The notes under the pieces are model-generated. The model did not search any database and had not been told where the DNA came from. It worked only from the letters and a program-made list of their open reading frames with translations. Source: Beaufortia kweichowensis (taxonomy: Eukaryota > Chordata > Actinopteri > Cypriniformes > Gastromyzontidae). From it: 64,000 bases of DNA. The number at the start of each line of letters is the position of its first letter. Position 1 is the stretch's first letter. Shown one piece after another: positions 1 to 12,699 of the stretch. The position numbers and the translations under genes are program-made. The stretch lies in NCBI GenBank assembly GCA_019155185.1, contig CM032801.1, positions 3,615,616-3,679,615 on the forward strand, in the 5' to 3' direction.

Positions 1-237
1 AGAGAGAGATACTAGCCAGACTAAGATGAATGTTTACTGGCTGAAGATTAAAGTTTCTTTCTAACGTCTGGCTGAAGTAAAAAGGGTGGCACTTATTTTC
101 CCACAACAAACCATCAATCAGTTTCTCTTCTCTCACCCAGAAAATTACAACCAAATAGAAGCACTTGTACATTTCAACAAAATTTTAATGTTGTGCCCAA
201 TCAGACATACAGAAAGAATTAATTACAGGGTATAGTG

Positions 238-416
238 TTATTTTACATGTTCAGCACTTGAGCATTAGAAATCAGCTAAAAGTATGTCTCTTTCATTAAA
301 AATGAAGAAACTTTTACAAAGTGGGTCAGAAAACAGTCTTGTTTCATCTAAAGTTGGTGGAAAAGTATTCTCATGAGATAAACTAAAGTTTCCCAACAAT
401 TATAATGGATTGTGCA
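238..416 (+). repeat. Direct repeat copy 1 (pairs with 4404-4598)
   Basis: This copy shares long runs with a copy 4.2 kb away, including AAAAGTATGTCTCTTTCATT and the end ATGGATTGTGCAT. The copies differ by small gaps and scattered substitutions. It is either a dispersed repeat family or an old local duplication. Confidence 0.75.
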
Positions 417-1179
417 TGCTGCTATAAAACTAGATGTTCATGCACACACATTTTCTTTAAACAGCCACGATTACAACAATCCACTATGTTATTTTAATCC
501 CACATGTCCATGGAAATACAAGTTCAACAGACAGCAAACTCTTGCCTGTCTTTGACTTTTACAAATTGTGAAACAAACAAACCGCTCTTGCGATTTTAAA
601 CAGGACAAATCGCTGCACTTTTAATATCTCCTCTTCACGAAATGGCAGGAGGCTCTTCAAGACAGAGCCGGTATTTACATCCTAAAGCTTGTCACTCTCG
701 CTGGCTTTTTGTTTAGGGGGAAATGAAAACCTCTTTGCAGCAGGAGAAGGTTGTGATGTGCTCCAATTTTCTCAGCAACAAAATATAGCCCCAGTTGGAA
801 GGCAATTACACTGAAGTGTTCTTCACGAAAATAGCCACGAGTCTGGGCCGGGAGCCGCTAGCAGTCACCTCGGATGAGACCAACCAATGGCTTTCTACCC
901 TTGATATGAATCCTGAGCGGTAATGGCTACGAAAAGACTTTCTGGTGCGATCTTCTAATTTTCTGTCTTTGTTTGGGGGTGAATGTGTTTTTCTGTATGT
1001 TGGATGTAACCTGGGAATGATGAATGAAAGAGGACAGGTCAACAGAACCTTTGACAGTCAAATCAAGGGCACAACTCTGGAGATACAGACGCTCAGGTTG
1101 ACACAGAATTGTGGATCTACAACAGGGCTCGTCAGAGAAAGCTGCTGTTTGCTGAAAAGTTTGGTCATGCAATGTCTTA

Positions 1180-1494
1180 AGTCCTATTCGCACGGGATTA
1201 GTATTATCTAGGGACCTCTAGTCATTTGTAATAATTGTGGAGGTTGTCTGTGATCTTAATCCCGTGCGAATCGGCCATGTCTGTAATTTGTAAAGTAAAA
1301 ATTCCCCCGCAAATGACCTACCATATTTCGCCGAACACAGAGGTTCTGTGATAATATTAGTCCCGTGCGAATCGGCATCTCTGTGATTTGGCCAGCATTT
1401 GGCGGGTTATATCAGTGTTACGTAGTGCTTCGACATCATATCCATCATATCACACAAGGTCCCCAGATAATACTAATCCCGTGCGAATAGGGCT
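1180..1494. mobile_element. PIF/Harbinger-like MITE, 315 bp
   Basis: The inverted ends start AGTCCTATTCGCACGGG and AGCCCTATTCGCACGGG (second read on the other strand) and match over about 37 bases with two differences. Both sides are flanked by TTA (1177-1179 and 1495-1497), the target duplication typical of PIF/Harbinger elements. The core ATCCCGTGCGAATCGGCC-like motif recurs inside near 1258-1275 and 1360-1374, so subterminal repeats are present. There is no transposase; it is non-autonomous. Confidence 0.85.
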
Positions 1495-2992
1495 TTAGAC
1501 TCCAAAGAGTTTTATTGGTTGAGATATTTTTCATCTGTATTTCAATTGGTTCATAAATAAAACTAAAAATATACAATACCGCTTGTTCACTTATGTAGTT
1601 TAAATTAATAATTGATGAATAAATTTTTGTTACTTTTAACCCTATGTGCGCTCTTAAACACAAAAGATTATTAATGAACAAAAATCCTCACAAAGCTACA
1701 TTTTTAATTTCCATATAGTACAACAAGAGTTAAGCTACTAGAGCTAGAACCAAAAACTGCATAAGAGTATGTGTCAAAACTCATGTGCTATATTACGAGT
1801 ATGTAAAATCATATTTTGTCTATGAATCAAGATTACAGCCCCAAACCTATACAAACCATACAATTTTAATGCTATAAAGATTGTCATATCGATAGCATCA
1901 AAAGACAGAAACTTTTACCGTTTTATAACCCGGCACTCTGAAATACTTGAATCTGATTGCAACATTTACATTTTTCTTTGATAACAATTCTTCGATAATC
2001 AAAACGAATGAAACGGACTCATCCAGGTACTGCAAGTCCACTTAACCTTTAAAATAATTTACTTACGAATAAACTAGATAGAAATATGCATAAATAATCA
2101 CATATATTGGATTTTATTACAAATGATTAAACCAAATTGCATGTTTATCATTGTGTCTTGGTTGACAGTCGTGTCTAAAGCAGAAAATTTCATTGTGGAA
2201 GATATTCTGCAATAACAACCAGCTGGCTGTACATTTCCTTACATACAGTATTGGGTAATATCCAGACAAATTACACAAAATTTATAATACACAATCTGCA
2301 TAAAAGTACCAAAGGGAACTAGATATTGCAAGGCGGCAGGATCTGGCAGGACGCCGGATTACTCTGAGATAACAGCATCTGTATAGAGATGTGATGTTTG
2401 GGAGTCACGAGCACCTTGATGAGAGTCTGTTATAATCAACGGCGTTTCTGCTGAGATTTAAATAGAAGTGACATTCACAGTGAAAAGCTCCCGACAAGGA
2501 CACCCTGCTGTCTCACGGCTGGGAAAAACGATTATCTCTTAAGCAGGATGCAATTGTCATCTCAACATTTTTGTCTCCAATCTTGACAAGTACCACTAAC
2601 AGCTGTGAGTCTCCTGTAAAGCACAAAAAGTTTTGAGATGAGCGTTGAACTTCACAAACAGGCGAGGAATGTCTTCATGGCTCTGCATTGTGATTGATGG
2701 ATTTCTATCCTGGTAAAACAGAATGAAAGTTACCTGCTGAGTCCTGGCAGGTGTCCGCATGCTCTTCTTAAACAATACGATGTTGACAGCTGTTTTTCAT
2801 GCCTCCGTGCTGATGTCCAATGACACTGAAGCCTAAACTTGGAACCCTCGGATCAGTTTGTAGACGTGTCCTTGCACCCTAACACGCATACTACAAATAT
2901 CTCTGTTGCCTTATTAATAGCACTGCCATTTCTGAATGCTGTTTTTGTCTATTTTTGATGAAAGTTTTAAAGAAACATTTCATCCAACTCTA

Positions 2993-3172
2993 AACTCTAA
3001 AAAATAAATGTGCTTCATGGTGCCAAAAGAATCATTTTTGAATCGTTCAATAAAGGCCTTTTAACATCTAAAGAACCTTTCACAATAGGTTCTCCTAAGA
3101 ACCTTTGACTGAGTTGTTATTGTATGGCATCATTGTAAAACACTTTTTGAAGCGTCTTTATTTTTAAGAGTG
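2993..3172. mobile_element. Small TIR element of the AGAACCTTT family
   Basis: The ends read AACTCTAAAAAATAAA and, on the other strand, CACTCTTAAAAATAAAG, flanked by TA on both sides. The interior repeats AAGAACCTTT and AGGTTCT, a pattern widespread in cyprinid genomes. The TA flank and lack of coding suggest a Tc1/mariner-type MITE. Confidence 0.6.
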
Positions 3173-4370
3173 TAGTTATATGATAGCTTTGTGTGAGAAG
3201 ATTAAAATATGCCCTTTATTTAACCCATAACTTTAGGCTCTTACAAAATAAAAGTTTAGTCACCGATAACAACCATTATTAGTTCTCATTAATTCATGAC
3301 TTATTGTGATCTGGCAGAAAAGCGACCTCAAATGTAATGTTAAAAGCAATTACGGTGGATGTTAATGTTTGTTCTTCTTACACAAAGCTACCATATCTTC
3401 ACTTGGGATATAGTCATGTAGAGTTCATATAAAGTCATATATACAGTACTACTAACATTTCTTTTGTGTTTCAAAGAAACAAATATTAATACAACATGAA
3501 ACAACTTTGAAACAACTAAACCTTTCAGTGGGACCAAACAAATGAAAAACAGCCTGAACTGAACTCGGCTATGCATATTCAAAATCTTACTCTGAGTTTT
3601 AGTTACTGAACACTAATTTTCCATAGGGAACATTACTCAGAGCTTATGAGTCTAGTATGGAGATGTATCTGAAGGAAATAATCTACATGACCTTGTTCAA
3701 AGCCCCAAGCAACCAAAGCAACGTGACTCAAAACTTATTTTAAAAGACTTATGAGATCTGTCAAGAAACCTAGATCACACACGGCATGACTAACATGTTT
3801 AGTGATTACATCAATGTGAAATATGCATTTGAGAAGAAGAAGGTCTTGCTGTGAGGAGCTGAGAGAAGAGAAATGCTACTGGCAGGCACAAAACTGCAAT
3901 GCATTTTGATATGCGTGAGCCACAAAAACTTTCTTATGAACATTTGCTGTGCAATGCATTAAGTCTGGAAGTCAGATTTGAATCGCACCCCAGCAGTTCT
4001 TTGGTTTATTTTCATTTAGTTGTTCACCCAAGGGGAAAACAAGATTTAGATCTTTGTTGTTTAAAGGGAACTTTGAAAACACAGCAGATTGCCAGAGTCT
4101 TCGCACAAACGAATGCATATGCTGTACAACACACACGGTCAAACAAACAGAAATGTGCTCGATCTGACGCAATTATACTCTGAGAACGATGCCGGTCTGA
4201 TCTGTAAATAGCTTCTGAACTGTGTCTGAGCCCAATCTCGCTCTTTATTTCTTACTCTATAAAAAATACATATCAAATAGATAAATTCAAAACCCTGCTC
4301 GGCATCCTGCATGTTGTGGGTTCAAATATAGTCCTTAAAAAGCTTAATTATATCAGAATCGACTATAATC

Positions 4371-4397
4371 GTCTTTCTATATTATATATAGAAAGAC
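4371..4397. repeat. Perfect 12-bp-arm palindrome
   Basis: The arms GTCTTTCTATAT and ATATAGAAAGAC are separated by TAT. The palindrome lies just left of the second direct-repeat copy and could mark an element border. Confidence 0.7.
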
Positions 4398-4403
4398 TTG
4401 GTG

Positions 4404-4598
4404 GTATTTTACACATGTTCAGCATCTGAGCAATAAATCAGACATCCGCCAAAAGTATGTCTCTTTCATTAAAAATGAAGTTACTTTGAAAAAGTGGGTC
4501 AGAATATAAGAAAACAAAGCCTTGATTCATCTAAAGTTTGTGGAAGAATATTATCATGAACTGAAGTCTACAAACTACATGTATGATGGATTGTGCAT
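4404..4598 (+). repeat. Direct repeat copy 2 (pairs with 238-416)
   Basis: Second copy of the repeat at 238-416, in the same orientation. Its right end runs almost directly into the AAT array at 4616, whereas copy 1 has no array there, so the array grew or was captured at this copy only. Confidence 0.75.
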
Positions 4599-4615
4599 AT
4601 AAATGAAATAATCCT

Positions 4616-4617
4616 AC

Positions 4618-4678
<61 letters not shown>

Positions 4679-4680
4679 TA

Positions 4681-4711
<31 letters not shown>

Positions 4712-4933
4712 CAACAATAATAATAATAATAACAATAATAATAATAATAATAATGATGACAATGATAATAATGATAATAATAATGATAATAATGATAATA
4801 ATGATAATGATAATAATGATAATAATGATAATGATTATAATGATAATAATGATAATAATGATAATGATAATAATGATAATAATGATAATGATAATAATGA
4901 TATAATAATATGATAATAATAATAATAATAATG

Positions 4934-4973
<40 letters not shown>

Positions 4974-4976
4974 CAA
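4616..4976. repeat. AAT / GATAAT microsatellite array, about 360 bp
   Basis: A pure AAT run is followed by a higher-order pattern of GAT and AAT units (GATAATAATGATAAT, repeated with a period near 24 bases) and then AAT again. It lies in intron 5 of zmat4. Long apparent open frames of N, I, Y, D or M through it are artefacts of the repeat. Confidence 0.95.
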
Positions 4977-5593
4977 TATAATATAAACTATATAGAACCA
5001 TAATAGAATATAATTTTAGAGAATGTGCTCCTTTTAAGCACAACTTTCAATACATAAAACAGACTACATCAAAACTAAGGGCATGTTCACACCAAGGACA
5101 GTAACTATACAGATAAACTACATTAGTGTCCACACTAAAAACAACAGCATTATTTTCATTCTAAGCTGCAGCACTTTAAATACACAAGCCTTTTAGTTTG
5201 AAGAGATTTTGATTAACTTTCAATATTTTATTGCTCAGATATCCTGCGATGTTGTTCCTCTGCACCCCAATATCTAATCAGGTCCTATATACCATCCAGA
5301 AGCCTGTGTTCTGCCAGTAAACAGTGTCTTGTGGTACCCTCCCAAAAAGGCATGAAATCCTTCTCATGCACCTTTTCCTGGAAAACTCCTCGCTGGTGGA
5401 ATCATCTTGCTATCACTAACAGGACTGCTGAGCCTTTAGCCATCCTTAAGACTTATTCTACAGTAGTTTAGAATAAGTCTTTCAGCTTTATTCTGTTATA
5501 CGAGTGAGATGGGGAAGTGGCGGGCGTCTCAAGAATTTTAAAACCTCAAATACGAGTTGAGAACCAGGCTAAGAACTCTTGTCGTGAACTGAC

Positions 5594-5818
5594 CTGTGCT
5601 TTCATTGGCATCCAGACTGCCAGCCAGCTGCTCCAGTAGTCGCGTCCGTGCCGCATTTCTCTTGTGCTTCTTGCCTTCATAGTGTTGCTGTGCCATCAGC
5701 GGGTTGTTGAACCAGGCGCCACACAGGCAACAGTACTTGCCCGCTTCACTGTGATTGGCCAGTGGGGGCCATGAAGGAGGGGGCGTGTCTGTGGTCTGAG
5801 GGGTGGGCGGAGCTGAAT
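5594..5818 (-). CDS. zmat4: zmat4 coding exon 5 (zinc finger 3)
   Basis: The exon encodes residues 120-194 plus one base. A proline/threonine-rich linker (about residues 122-140) precedes finger three, whose ligands are C149, C152, H165 and H171 in the highly conserved block GAWFNNPLMAQQHYEGKKH. Next comes KRNAARTRLLEQLAGSLDANEST, matching the family's NAAR.LLEQL segment. The acceptor follows TTTGCATCTGTGCAG and the donor is GTCAGT. If the intron were retained, translation would stop after about 18 more residues at 5538. The exon ends in phase 1; a small last exon with finger four is expected beyond the left edge. Confidence 0.93.
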
Positions 5819-7479
5819 CTGCACAGATGCAAAGCAATTTCATAAACATTTATCAATGAAAATAGATTTTATGAACTTGGTAATATCAAACAAACAAACA
5901 AAAACATTGTGTGCTCCATATTTTGTCTAGTGGCTTGTTGGCAAACACACACACACACGGTCCAAGTCTGATCTATTGAACAGTTATGAGGGTCAAGAGA
6001 GGGTCAACGCTTCTGAAGATGAAACTGACTCTACCTCCATCTTCTGAGAAATGGATTGATCTTACAGGTGACATTCTCAGGGATACCTTGGGAGCTGTTA
6101 CCATAGTAACCAACCTCAATAGCCACAGGCCGTGACACTGACTCAGAGCCAAGAACAATACAAATGTTTACAGGACTTTAAATCATATAAACAGTTTATT
6201 CGCCAAATGTTGTGGGTGAGCAATTACAGTGTGCATCTCTAAAAATAAACACTAAATCCTGGACATTTTGGTTGCTAGAACGGTGATCATTTGCTTTAGT
6301 TGATTTGTCATACTGTAGCAGCAGAAGGCCAAGAAGACATATCTGCAGTAACTACACCTCTCTGTTCTCACCACCCACATCTCACCCTGATGAAGAAGAT
6401 GATTCAGATGGATCAACTAACATCAGCTAAAGCCAAAACACACACTAATACATCGCCTAGCTCATTACTGAGGTTCACCAGTGAGTTTATCTCCATGTTT
6501 TCATAGCTTTTAAAATATATAAATAGACTTAAAAAGGTGCATGACTTCTCGGCGAGGCTTTGTAACGTGCTGACAGCAAGCTGCGCTTTAGTAACTGCTG
6601 GACTGTCAGAACATTAAAACACTTTTTGAGAAGTTGCATCACTAAATTAAATTCATCTTTAAAACACGCAAATTATTCCACAGCCACCAAAGCAGTGCTT
6701 TAGGAAAGCATTTAACTCCTTTTACAATAATGTTCAAAGTTGTGTCAAAAAAAGTTACACTTCAAACTACGTTTTTAAGAATGCAAGAACATGTGCATCA
6801 TTCTTTATCAATGTCTAAACACTCAAAACAAACAACTCTATAAAGCCATCAGCTGTAAGGATCTGAAAAAACTCAACACAAAAAAAGAAATAATATTGTG
6901 AACTATAATAACACTGTTTCCCAGTCGACACCAGGAGTAAACTAAAAGCGAATTGAATTTCAAATAGAATATCACATTGTTACGCGAACAACAGAGTGCT
7001 TGTTACAATATCTAACGTAGACAGAAGATGAAAAACAAACGCACCTTAGTGCAATTCGTCTGGAGGGCAGTGAGAAACACTATACTGCATGATCGAAATT
7101 ATTTTCCCTTCATGACAAGAAATGAAATTTAATAGTCAATGACAGGCTAAAGATAGAAACAAATGTCTCTGGTTTGTGTAGCGATGCCTGCAGTAGACAT
7201 CTGTAATGCGTTTAGGCTCACTTTAAAGTGAGGCATGATCAGATTTGAGCAAAAAAGTGTTAAGAGAAATCTGCCCGAAGCGTTTAACAGAAAGCTAATC
7301 TTTTGAGTTCAAGTATGGTGTTACCACCCACACTGATGTCTTTCCAAACTGGCACATATTCGGCAATCAAATAAGGTGATTCAATGTATCTGTCTAGAAT
7401 AAATATTTCAGGTGTTAAAACTGCTACTGTAACAGTACGTAAATGCAAACACAACGTTTTTTATCACATTGCTTCTTAC
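5819..7479 (-). other. zmat4 intron 4
   Basis: This 1.66-kb intron has GT-AG ends in phase 1 and a short AC run near 5946-5958. I see no element or ORF worth naming. Confidence 0.85.
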
Positions 7480-7639
7480 CTGTGGCCGCTGGCAGACTCG
7501 GTGACTCTCCCAACACCAAGCGGACTCTCTTTGCGTGTGTTTTGCCCTGGTAGTGTGACTGAGCCACAATCGCAGATGTGAAGAACATATTACAGAGCGT
7601 ACAGCATTTGTTTCTGTCGACCTCGTTCTCCGCACTGTC
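7480..7639 (-). CDS. zmat4: zmat4 coding exon 4 (zinc finger 2)
   Basis: The exon encodes residues 67-119 plus the first base of codon 120. An acidic start (DSAENEVD) leads into finger two, with ligands C79, C82, H95 and H101 and the family core NKCCTLCNMFFTSAIVAQSH. A basic stretch, HAKRVRLVLGE, follows. The acceptor is a TCTGTAG and the donor GTAAGA. The exon is 160 bases long, so it leaves one base (G) to be completed by the next exon, which begins with AT to give aspartate. The other reading frames through this stretch are shadows. Confidence 0.93.
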
Positions 7640-8160
7640 CTACAGACACAGAAACACAAAACACATGGTACTACAATCATTTCACGTGTATCTAATTATT
7701 TACAGAAATCTTACAAGCAAAAAATTCATATGTGCATTGTCTAGTGTACAAACAACATAAGGTTAGTACATATTTTGAATATTCAGGTGTATGAACATGG
7801 TATTTGCAGTCACTGGCTTTGACCGTCCTTCACATCTCTAGAGACTGGACTGTGGATTATGGTTCCACTATCATTCCTAGCACAGACGGGGCCTTTGGCG
7901 TTCTCCCAACCCCCCGTCGCTCTGAGTCAGGTCCTGGCCTCGTCCAGCAGGAAAAAGGTCAGCTTTAAGTAAATCAGCCACAAAGAGAAGCCAAAAACTA
8001 CATCACTGACCAAAACAACAATGCAGGTTCTTATCTCGTATAAACACAACAAAGCCAATATAAGAAGAAACTGTATATATGCATAAAGATGAGTGAGTAA
8101 AAAGTGGAATTATTTCAAATTCAAGACATGAAAAAACCTGTATTGTACACACCAAGTATT

Positions 8161-8648
8161 GGTAACACTTTACAATGAGGTTTTATTTGTTAACATTAGT
8201 TTTGCATTAGCTAACAGGCATTTAATAATCTTTAATCATGTTCATTTTAGCATCTAATACACTCTAAAAAGGATGTGTTATTTTTTAATAAATTTTTTTT
8301 AGTTATGCTGTTTAACACATAATGTGTCATTTTGTGTTAAATACATAAAAGGGACAACACATGCTGAGTTGAAAGCAAGTTGAGTTAAAAGTAACACAAA
8401 ATGTGTTGTTTTTAATTAATTACAAAGATGTGTCTAGTTAGGGACAACACATCTGTGTGTTGTCCCTAACTAGACACATCTTGTGTTATTTTTAACACAT
8501 CTGTTTTTAGAGTGTACATTTTAAAATCTGATAAACTAACATGAACAATTATATTGGCATTAACTAAAATAAAAAATATATTAATAAATACTGAAAAGCT
8601 ATAGTGCTCATGCATTTAACAAACACAAACCTATTGTAAAGTGTTACC
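8161..8648. mobile_element. Outer TIR element (GGTAACACTTTACAAT ends), interrupted
   Basis: The left end GGTAACACTTTACAATGAGG is matched by the right end ATTGTAAAGTGTTACC read on the other strand, with a T/C-rich TTAGCATCTAATAC interior. This end sequence is common in zebrafish non-autonomous DNA elements. The element is split by another MITE at 8260-8514, leaving about 230 bp of its own. A clear target duplication was not identified. Confidence 0.7.
8260..8514. mobile_element. Inner MITE (CACTCTAAAAA ends), inserted in the outer element
   Basis: The inverted ends CACTCTAAAAA are flanked by TA (8258-8259 and 8515-8516), as in Tc1/mariner-type insertion. GTGTTA and TTTTAACACA motifs repeat inside. 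A perfect hairpin with 26-bp arms (8425-8450 and 8457-8482) and a 6-base loop lies in the right half. It has no coding capacity. Confidence 0.8.
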
Positions 8649-11312
8649 TAATTCATAAATAATACGTTTAACAACAGCCTACATAAGTCCACAAACATGG
8701 AGGCAGGAATGTTTATGTTGGTATGAGATGACATCAGGCATTACTAAGCTCAAACCTGGTTTAAAGTGTTTAGACATGACTATAAGAACATGCTTGAATA
8801 AGATTTCAACTAAATTGTTCAATGACATAAAGATAAGAGTAAAAAGTCAATAGTGTTTGGCAGGTCACGTGACCTTAAAATATCAGCTATTGCTTCATGT
8901 AGATGCTGTTATGAAGTCAGTGTGTATTATTTTAAACCTATTTTAAACAAGTACTTTTCAGCTAATCTCTCATGTTCCTCAGAAGAAAGTAAGTCATTGG
9001 CATTTAGAAACAGCTGCATTTTAATTTTTGGGCAAGCTATTCTTGAGCGCACTGCAAATAGCATCGGCCATCTGAATCAGATGTTCAAAAATCAAGCTGC
9101 CATATTTTCATTCCAGAGAAATGTTGGCTCAAGCATGTGGCATCAGATTTTTGCTTCAATCTCAAATCAGCTTCTGCATCTCAACCATCACATTTCTGCA
9201 CCCAAACAGAGGTGCAAAGCAAACCTCAGCAGAGACACTTCATCAGCAATATTTCTTTAGAAATGTGTCAGGCACCTTGGCCAAAGAAAGGTGTGATGGT
9301 GTAGAGTCTTTTTCTCTATCTCTTCTCGACTGACTCGTTGTGGAGGTTCTGTCAAATGTATATGCAGACAGCTCTGTATGTCAGGCTCCCTCAGGGCAAC
9401 TGTCTCCTTGACTTTCATCACCCGTGATAAAACCTTTATTAGTATTGACAGCTCTTCTTTTCTTTAACTTGTTTCTCGAGTTGAGAAGATCCAGACAGCA
9501 CCAACGACAACATGTTAAAGCCATGGTCACCTAACCATCCATCACTATATGGTCTGGCTCACCATAAATAAAAAAGATATTGCTTCTGTTTCTCCTAAAA
9601 ATAAATATTCTGTAATTTTCTTAAGATTAATTTATTTTTGGTGAACTACTTATTTAAATCTCTTTTGTCTTAAGAAAAGAAATATCTGTATCTTACATGC
9701 CTCATCTGGAGTTTTAGATGAGATCTCAAATGTCACAAACTGTGCTCACATATGCCAAAATAGTCTGGAATTAAAAAATCACATTTTAATTTAAGCTTGA
9801 ACATTTCTCATCAAGCCTTTCCAAGATCACATCATCTAAACTAGGCAAGGCACATTAATTTTTATAGCGCAATTCAGATTAAACTAACATTATTAAGCAC
9901 TTTAGTCCTTTGAGCTATAAAAAACAACCACTTCCTCTCTGTCCTGCCCGACAATAACATTATACAAAAGCCTTCTCAGTCCCTATAAAACAACACTTGT
10001 AATACTTCTTGTGAGTTTTTCGCCGGATGATTGGAGTTTGTTGTATTAGACCTTGAAATGATGAATACAGTCTCAACTGTTCTCATCTTTCACATTTATT
10101 ATAGTAAAATCAACATTTCAAGGTAAGGCCAGGTATATATATATATATATAAATGATTTCCTCCGCCTTTCAACAATGACTGCTTTAAACCAATTCGAAA
10201 TAAAAATTATACATGTACATTCTCTGTAGCTGTAAATGTAGACTGTTAAATTTATATTCAGCAACATTTTTAATATGGTACCAACATCTTATATTTAATT
10301 ATGAGTCATTTTATATTATGGTAAGGATATATTTGCTATATAAAGTTATTTAAATGAAAACAATGGTTTATTGGATTATGCTGGTTATAATGTAATATTA
10401 ATGGAGCCATGCCAATAATATTTAATCACACAAAAGAAAGCTTCTTCCAATTTGACAGTTCTTTTCTCTTTTTAATTTGGACATTTTTGTTGGACTAAAA
10501 CCAAATGATGACTATTCTATACAATGAATAAAAAAGGTATCTCATTATAAATAGCAACACAGAAAATATAATAATTCAAGTTGTGACGTTGCTTGGCATA
10601 TACTTGAAAACACATTTTTTGCCATTTCTCTAATATCTAACACATTTCAGCTCTATATACCATCACAATGCCGTTCTCTACAAGCTATATATGTTTACAT
10701 GACACATCCATCCATCAAACTGTGAATTTACTCCAGTCTCTTGAATTCTACCATGTCATGAGCCATCATGTTATGGCAGAAATACTGAATACAGGAACAA
10801 GGAAGAGAAATGTTGTTACCCCGTCACACAGAAGCAGACAGTCTCTTACATCCCTCGCCCAGAGCGCTCGTCTCAGACCTGTGCTGGTGTAAGTGTGTTT
10901 GAGAAGGGAGAAGAGAAATGACACTCTGCTCTAAGCAAAGGGACAAATCAGTTCAAACTTTATGGCCTAGATCTGTGTCCCTGAGCCTGTGACCTGATTC
11001 CAGCAGGCCGGTCAGTGAAACGTGTGCCTTTTCAATGCTGTTTGCAGGAGCGGCGAGTCTGTTTACCACTCACCACAAAAAACGGTTTTGGTTCGCAGCT
11101 CTGGCTGTGCTCATCTGGTTTTATCTTTCTCTGATTTCAAAAGTTTGGGGACAGATTACATTTATACATTACTGCACATAGAATTATGTTTAAGTGATTA
11201 AATATTCATACTTGTGTTTATATATTGTTAAACACTATGGAAAACATGCCTTGATGCTTTTAAACAAGATTTTTTTTTACTTCTTGCAATTACAAATTCA
11301 AATATAGGCCTA

Positions 11313-11482
11313 CTGTAAAAAGCTGGGTTATTTTTTTTAACGTTATTATTAAAAAAAAGGGACAAACCATTAGGTTAACCAAGCATTTTGGGCTAAAACA
11401 ACCTAGCATTGGTAATTTATAACCCAACGGTTAGGTTTGTCCCTTTTTGACCCAACTATAGGTTGAAAGTAACCCAGCAGTG
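11313..11482. mobile_element. MITE with GCTGGGTTA ends
   Basis: The ends CTGTAAAAAGCTGGGTTA and CACTGCTGGGTTACTTTC (other strand) are flanked by TA. The interior has inverted copies of GGGACAAACC and GGTTTGTCCC and the words AACCCAAC and GGGTTA. It is a short non-autonomous Tc1/mariner-type element of 170 bp. Confidence 0.7.
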
Positions 11483-11521
11483 TATACAACAAGGCAACAG
11501 TGATCTTATATGAATATAAGG

Positions 11522-11553
<32 letters not shown>

Positions 11554-12699
11554 TTGCTACCTGCTGAATTCCTCCAGCTTTTCTTCTGCTTTGCTGGCAT
11601 GTGTTTGATTCCCAGCAGGTCTACAGTTCCTCTGCGTATGGATTACTATGATGATAATGATCACAGAAGCATGGCAAACAATCATCAGTGCTGAAGATAC
11701 GTGAGCCACAATCACCAACACCGAAAAACACCACCACCAAACACAACTTCCTGAGGAAGACCAACATCTACAGTAAATGATTTTTTTATTTGAAAACCAC
11801 TGCAACTCATTACTGATAGCACTGACTGAAAGGGTCGACCGCAAGCCTGGCTCATATTTCCGCATGAAAATGTGCCATTTTTTCCTTGCCAGCGACTTTT
11901 CCTTTGCCATAAACATCTGCCTTCATTTACATATGACCTATTTTAGGATTAATAATAAAAAGTGTGTGTGCGCGCTGGTGTGTGAAGATATGAATGTGCC
12001 TGTATGTGTCTGAGGGTTCTGCTCCTGTTTTGTTGTTAACAAAGAGCATTTAATTATGTTTATTTCTTTCTTTCACTTTTTCATTCGTCTGCTGAAACAT
12101 TAGAAAGGGTGTGAAAACAAGCTCAAAATAACAGCCCAAAGGAAAAAAATTACATTAATTCAGCCAGTTTAAAACACCATACAAAATGTAGATTTAGAGT
12201 AACTGAGAGAATACAGGAGCATTTGCGTACGATCGTTTAGTGCGCAGGGATGTAAACATGCTATAACTCCTGCATGACGGAAAACAACAAAATCAACTCG
12301 TTTTTATATATCTTCAAGCACCTTTCTGACCTAAAAAGAGAAAACTTGTGCAGTCACACTTTAGCTTACTTTATTTCTGAGTCAAACATTTGCAGTATAT
12401 TTTCACAGATGGCTTTGCTTAAGCATCTGCTTCTTTGGTTTTATTAAGACAGGCATCACCTTCTTTGGTGTCAAATCTGTTTGTCTGTTGTCTGAACAGC
12501 TATATTCCAATTTTAAATCCGATTTAAAATCCAGATTCAAACCATGTCTATCCTTGAAAAGCATTTTAGATTTGCTTTTTTGTCATTCATGTTGCGTGAC
12601 TGTAATGTCATACACAAAGCATCTACAGCTGTGTCTGAATTCACTCATTTACATGTTGCATTAAATTGTGCATGAGCAAGTGGTTTTGTACACGGCCAT

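Larger units (their letters stand above)
1..5593 (-). other. zmat4 intron 5 (part)
   Basis: This is AT-rich intronic DNA between the exon 5 donor and the left edge. It holds a Harbinger-like MITE, a 200-bp direct-repeat pair, a small TIR element near 3 kb, a perfect palindrome at 4371-4397 and the AAT array. I searched the minus strand for the last zmat4 exon (a CTIC...HAHL finger pattern) and did not find it. A block at about 2300-2560 is less AT-rich and could be constrained non-coding DNA. Confidence 0.6.

Noticed and set aside
2622..2665. Minus-strand FNAHLKTFC as a possible last zmat4 exon
   Set aside because: It resembles the HAHL motif of finger four by chance, but the CX2C pair, the expected basic GSKH segment and a proper acceptor are absent.
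4531..5043. Long open frames of Y, I, N, L or D residues across this stretch on both strands
   Set aside because: They are translations of the AAT/GATAAT microsatellite and have no protein signature.
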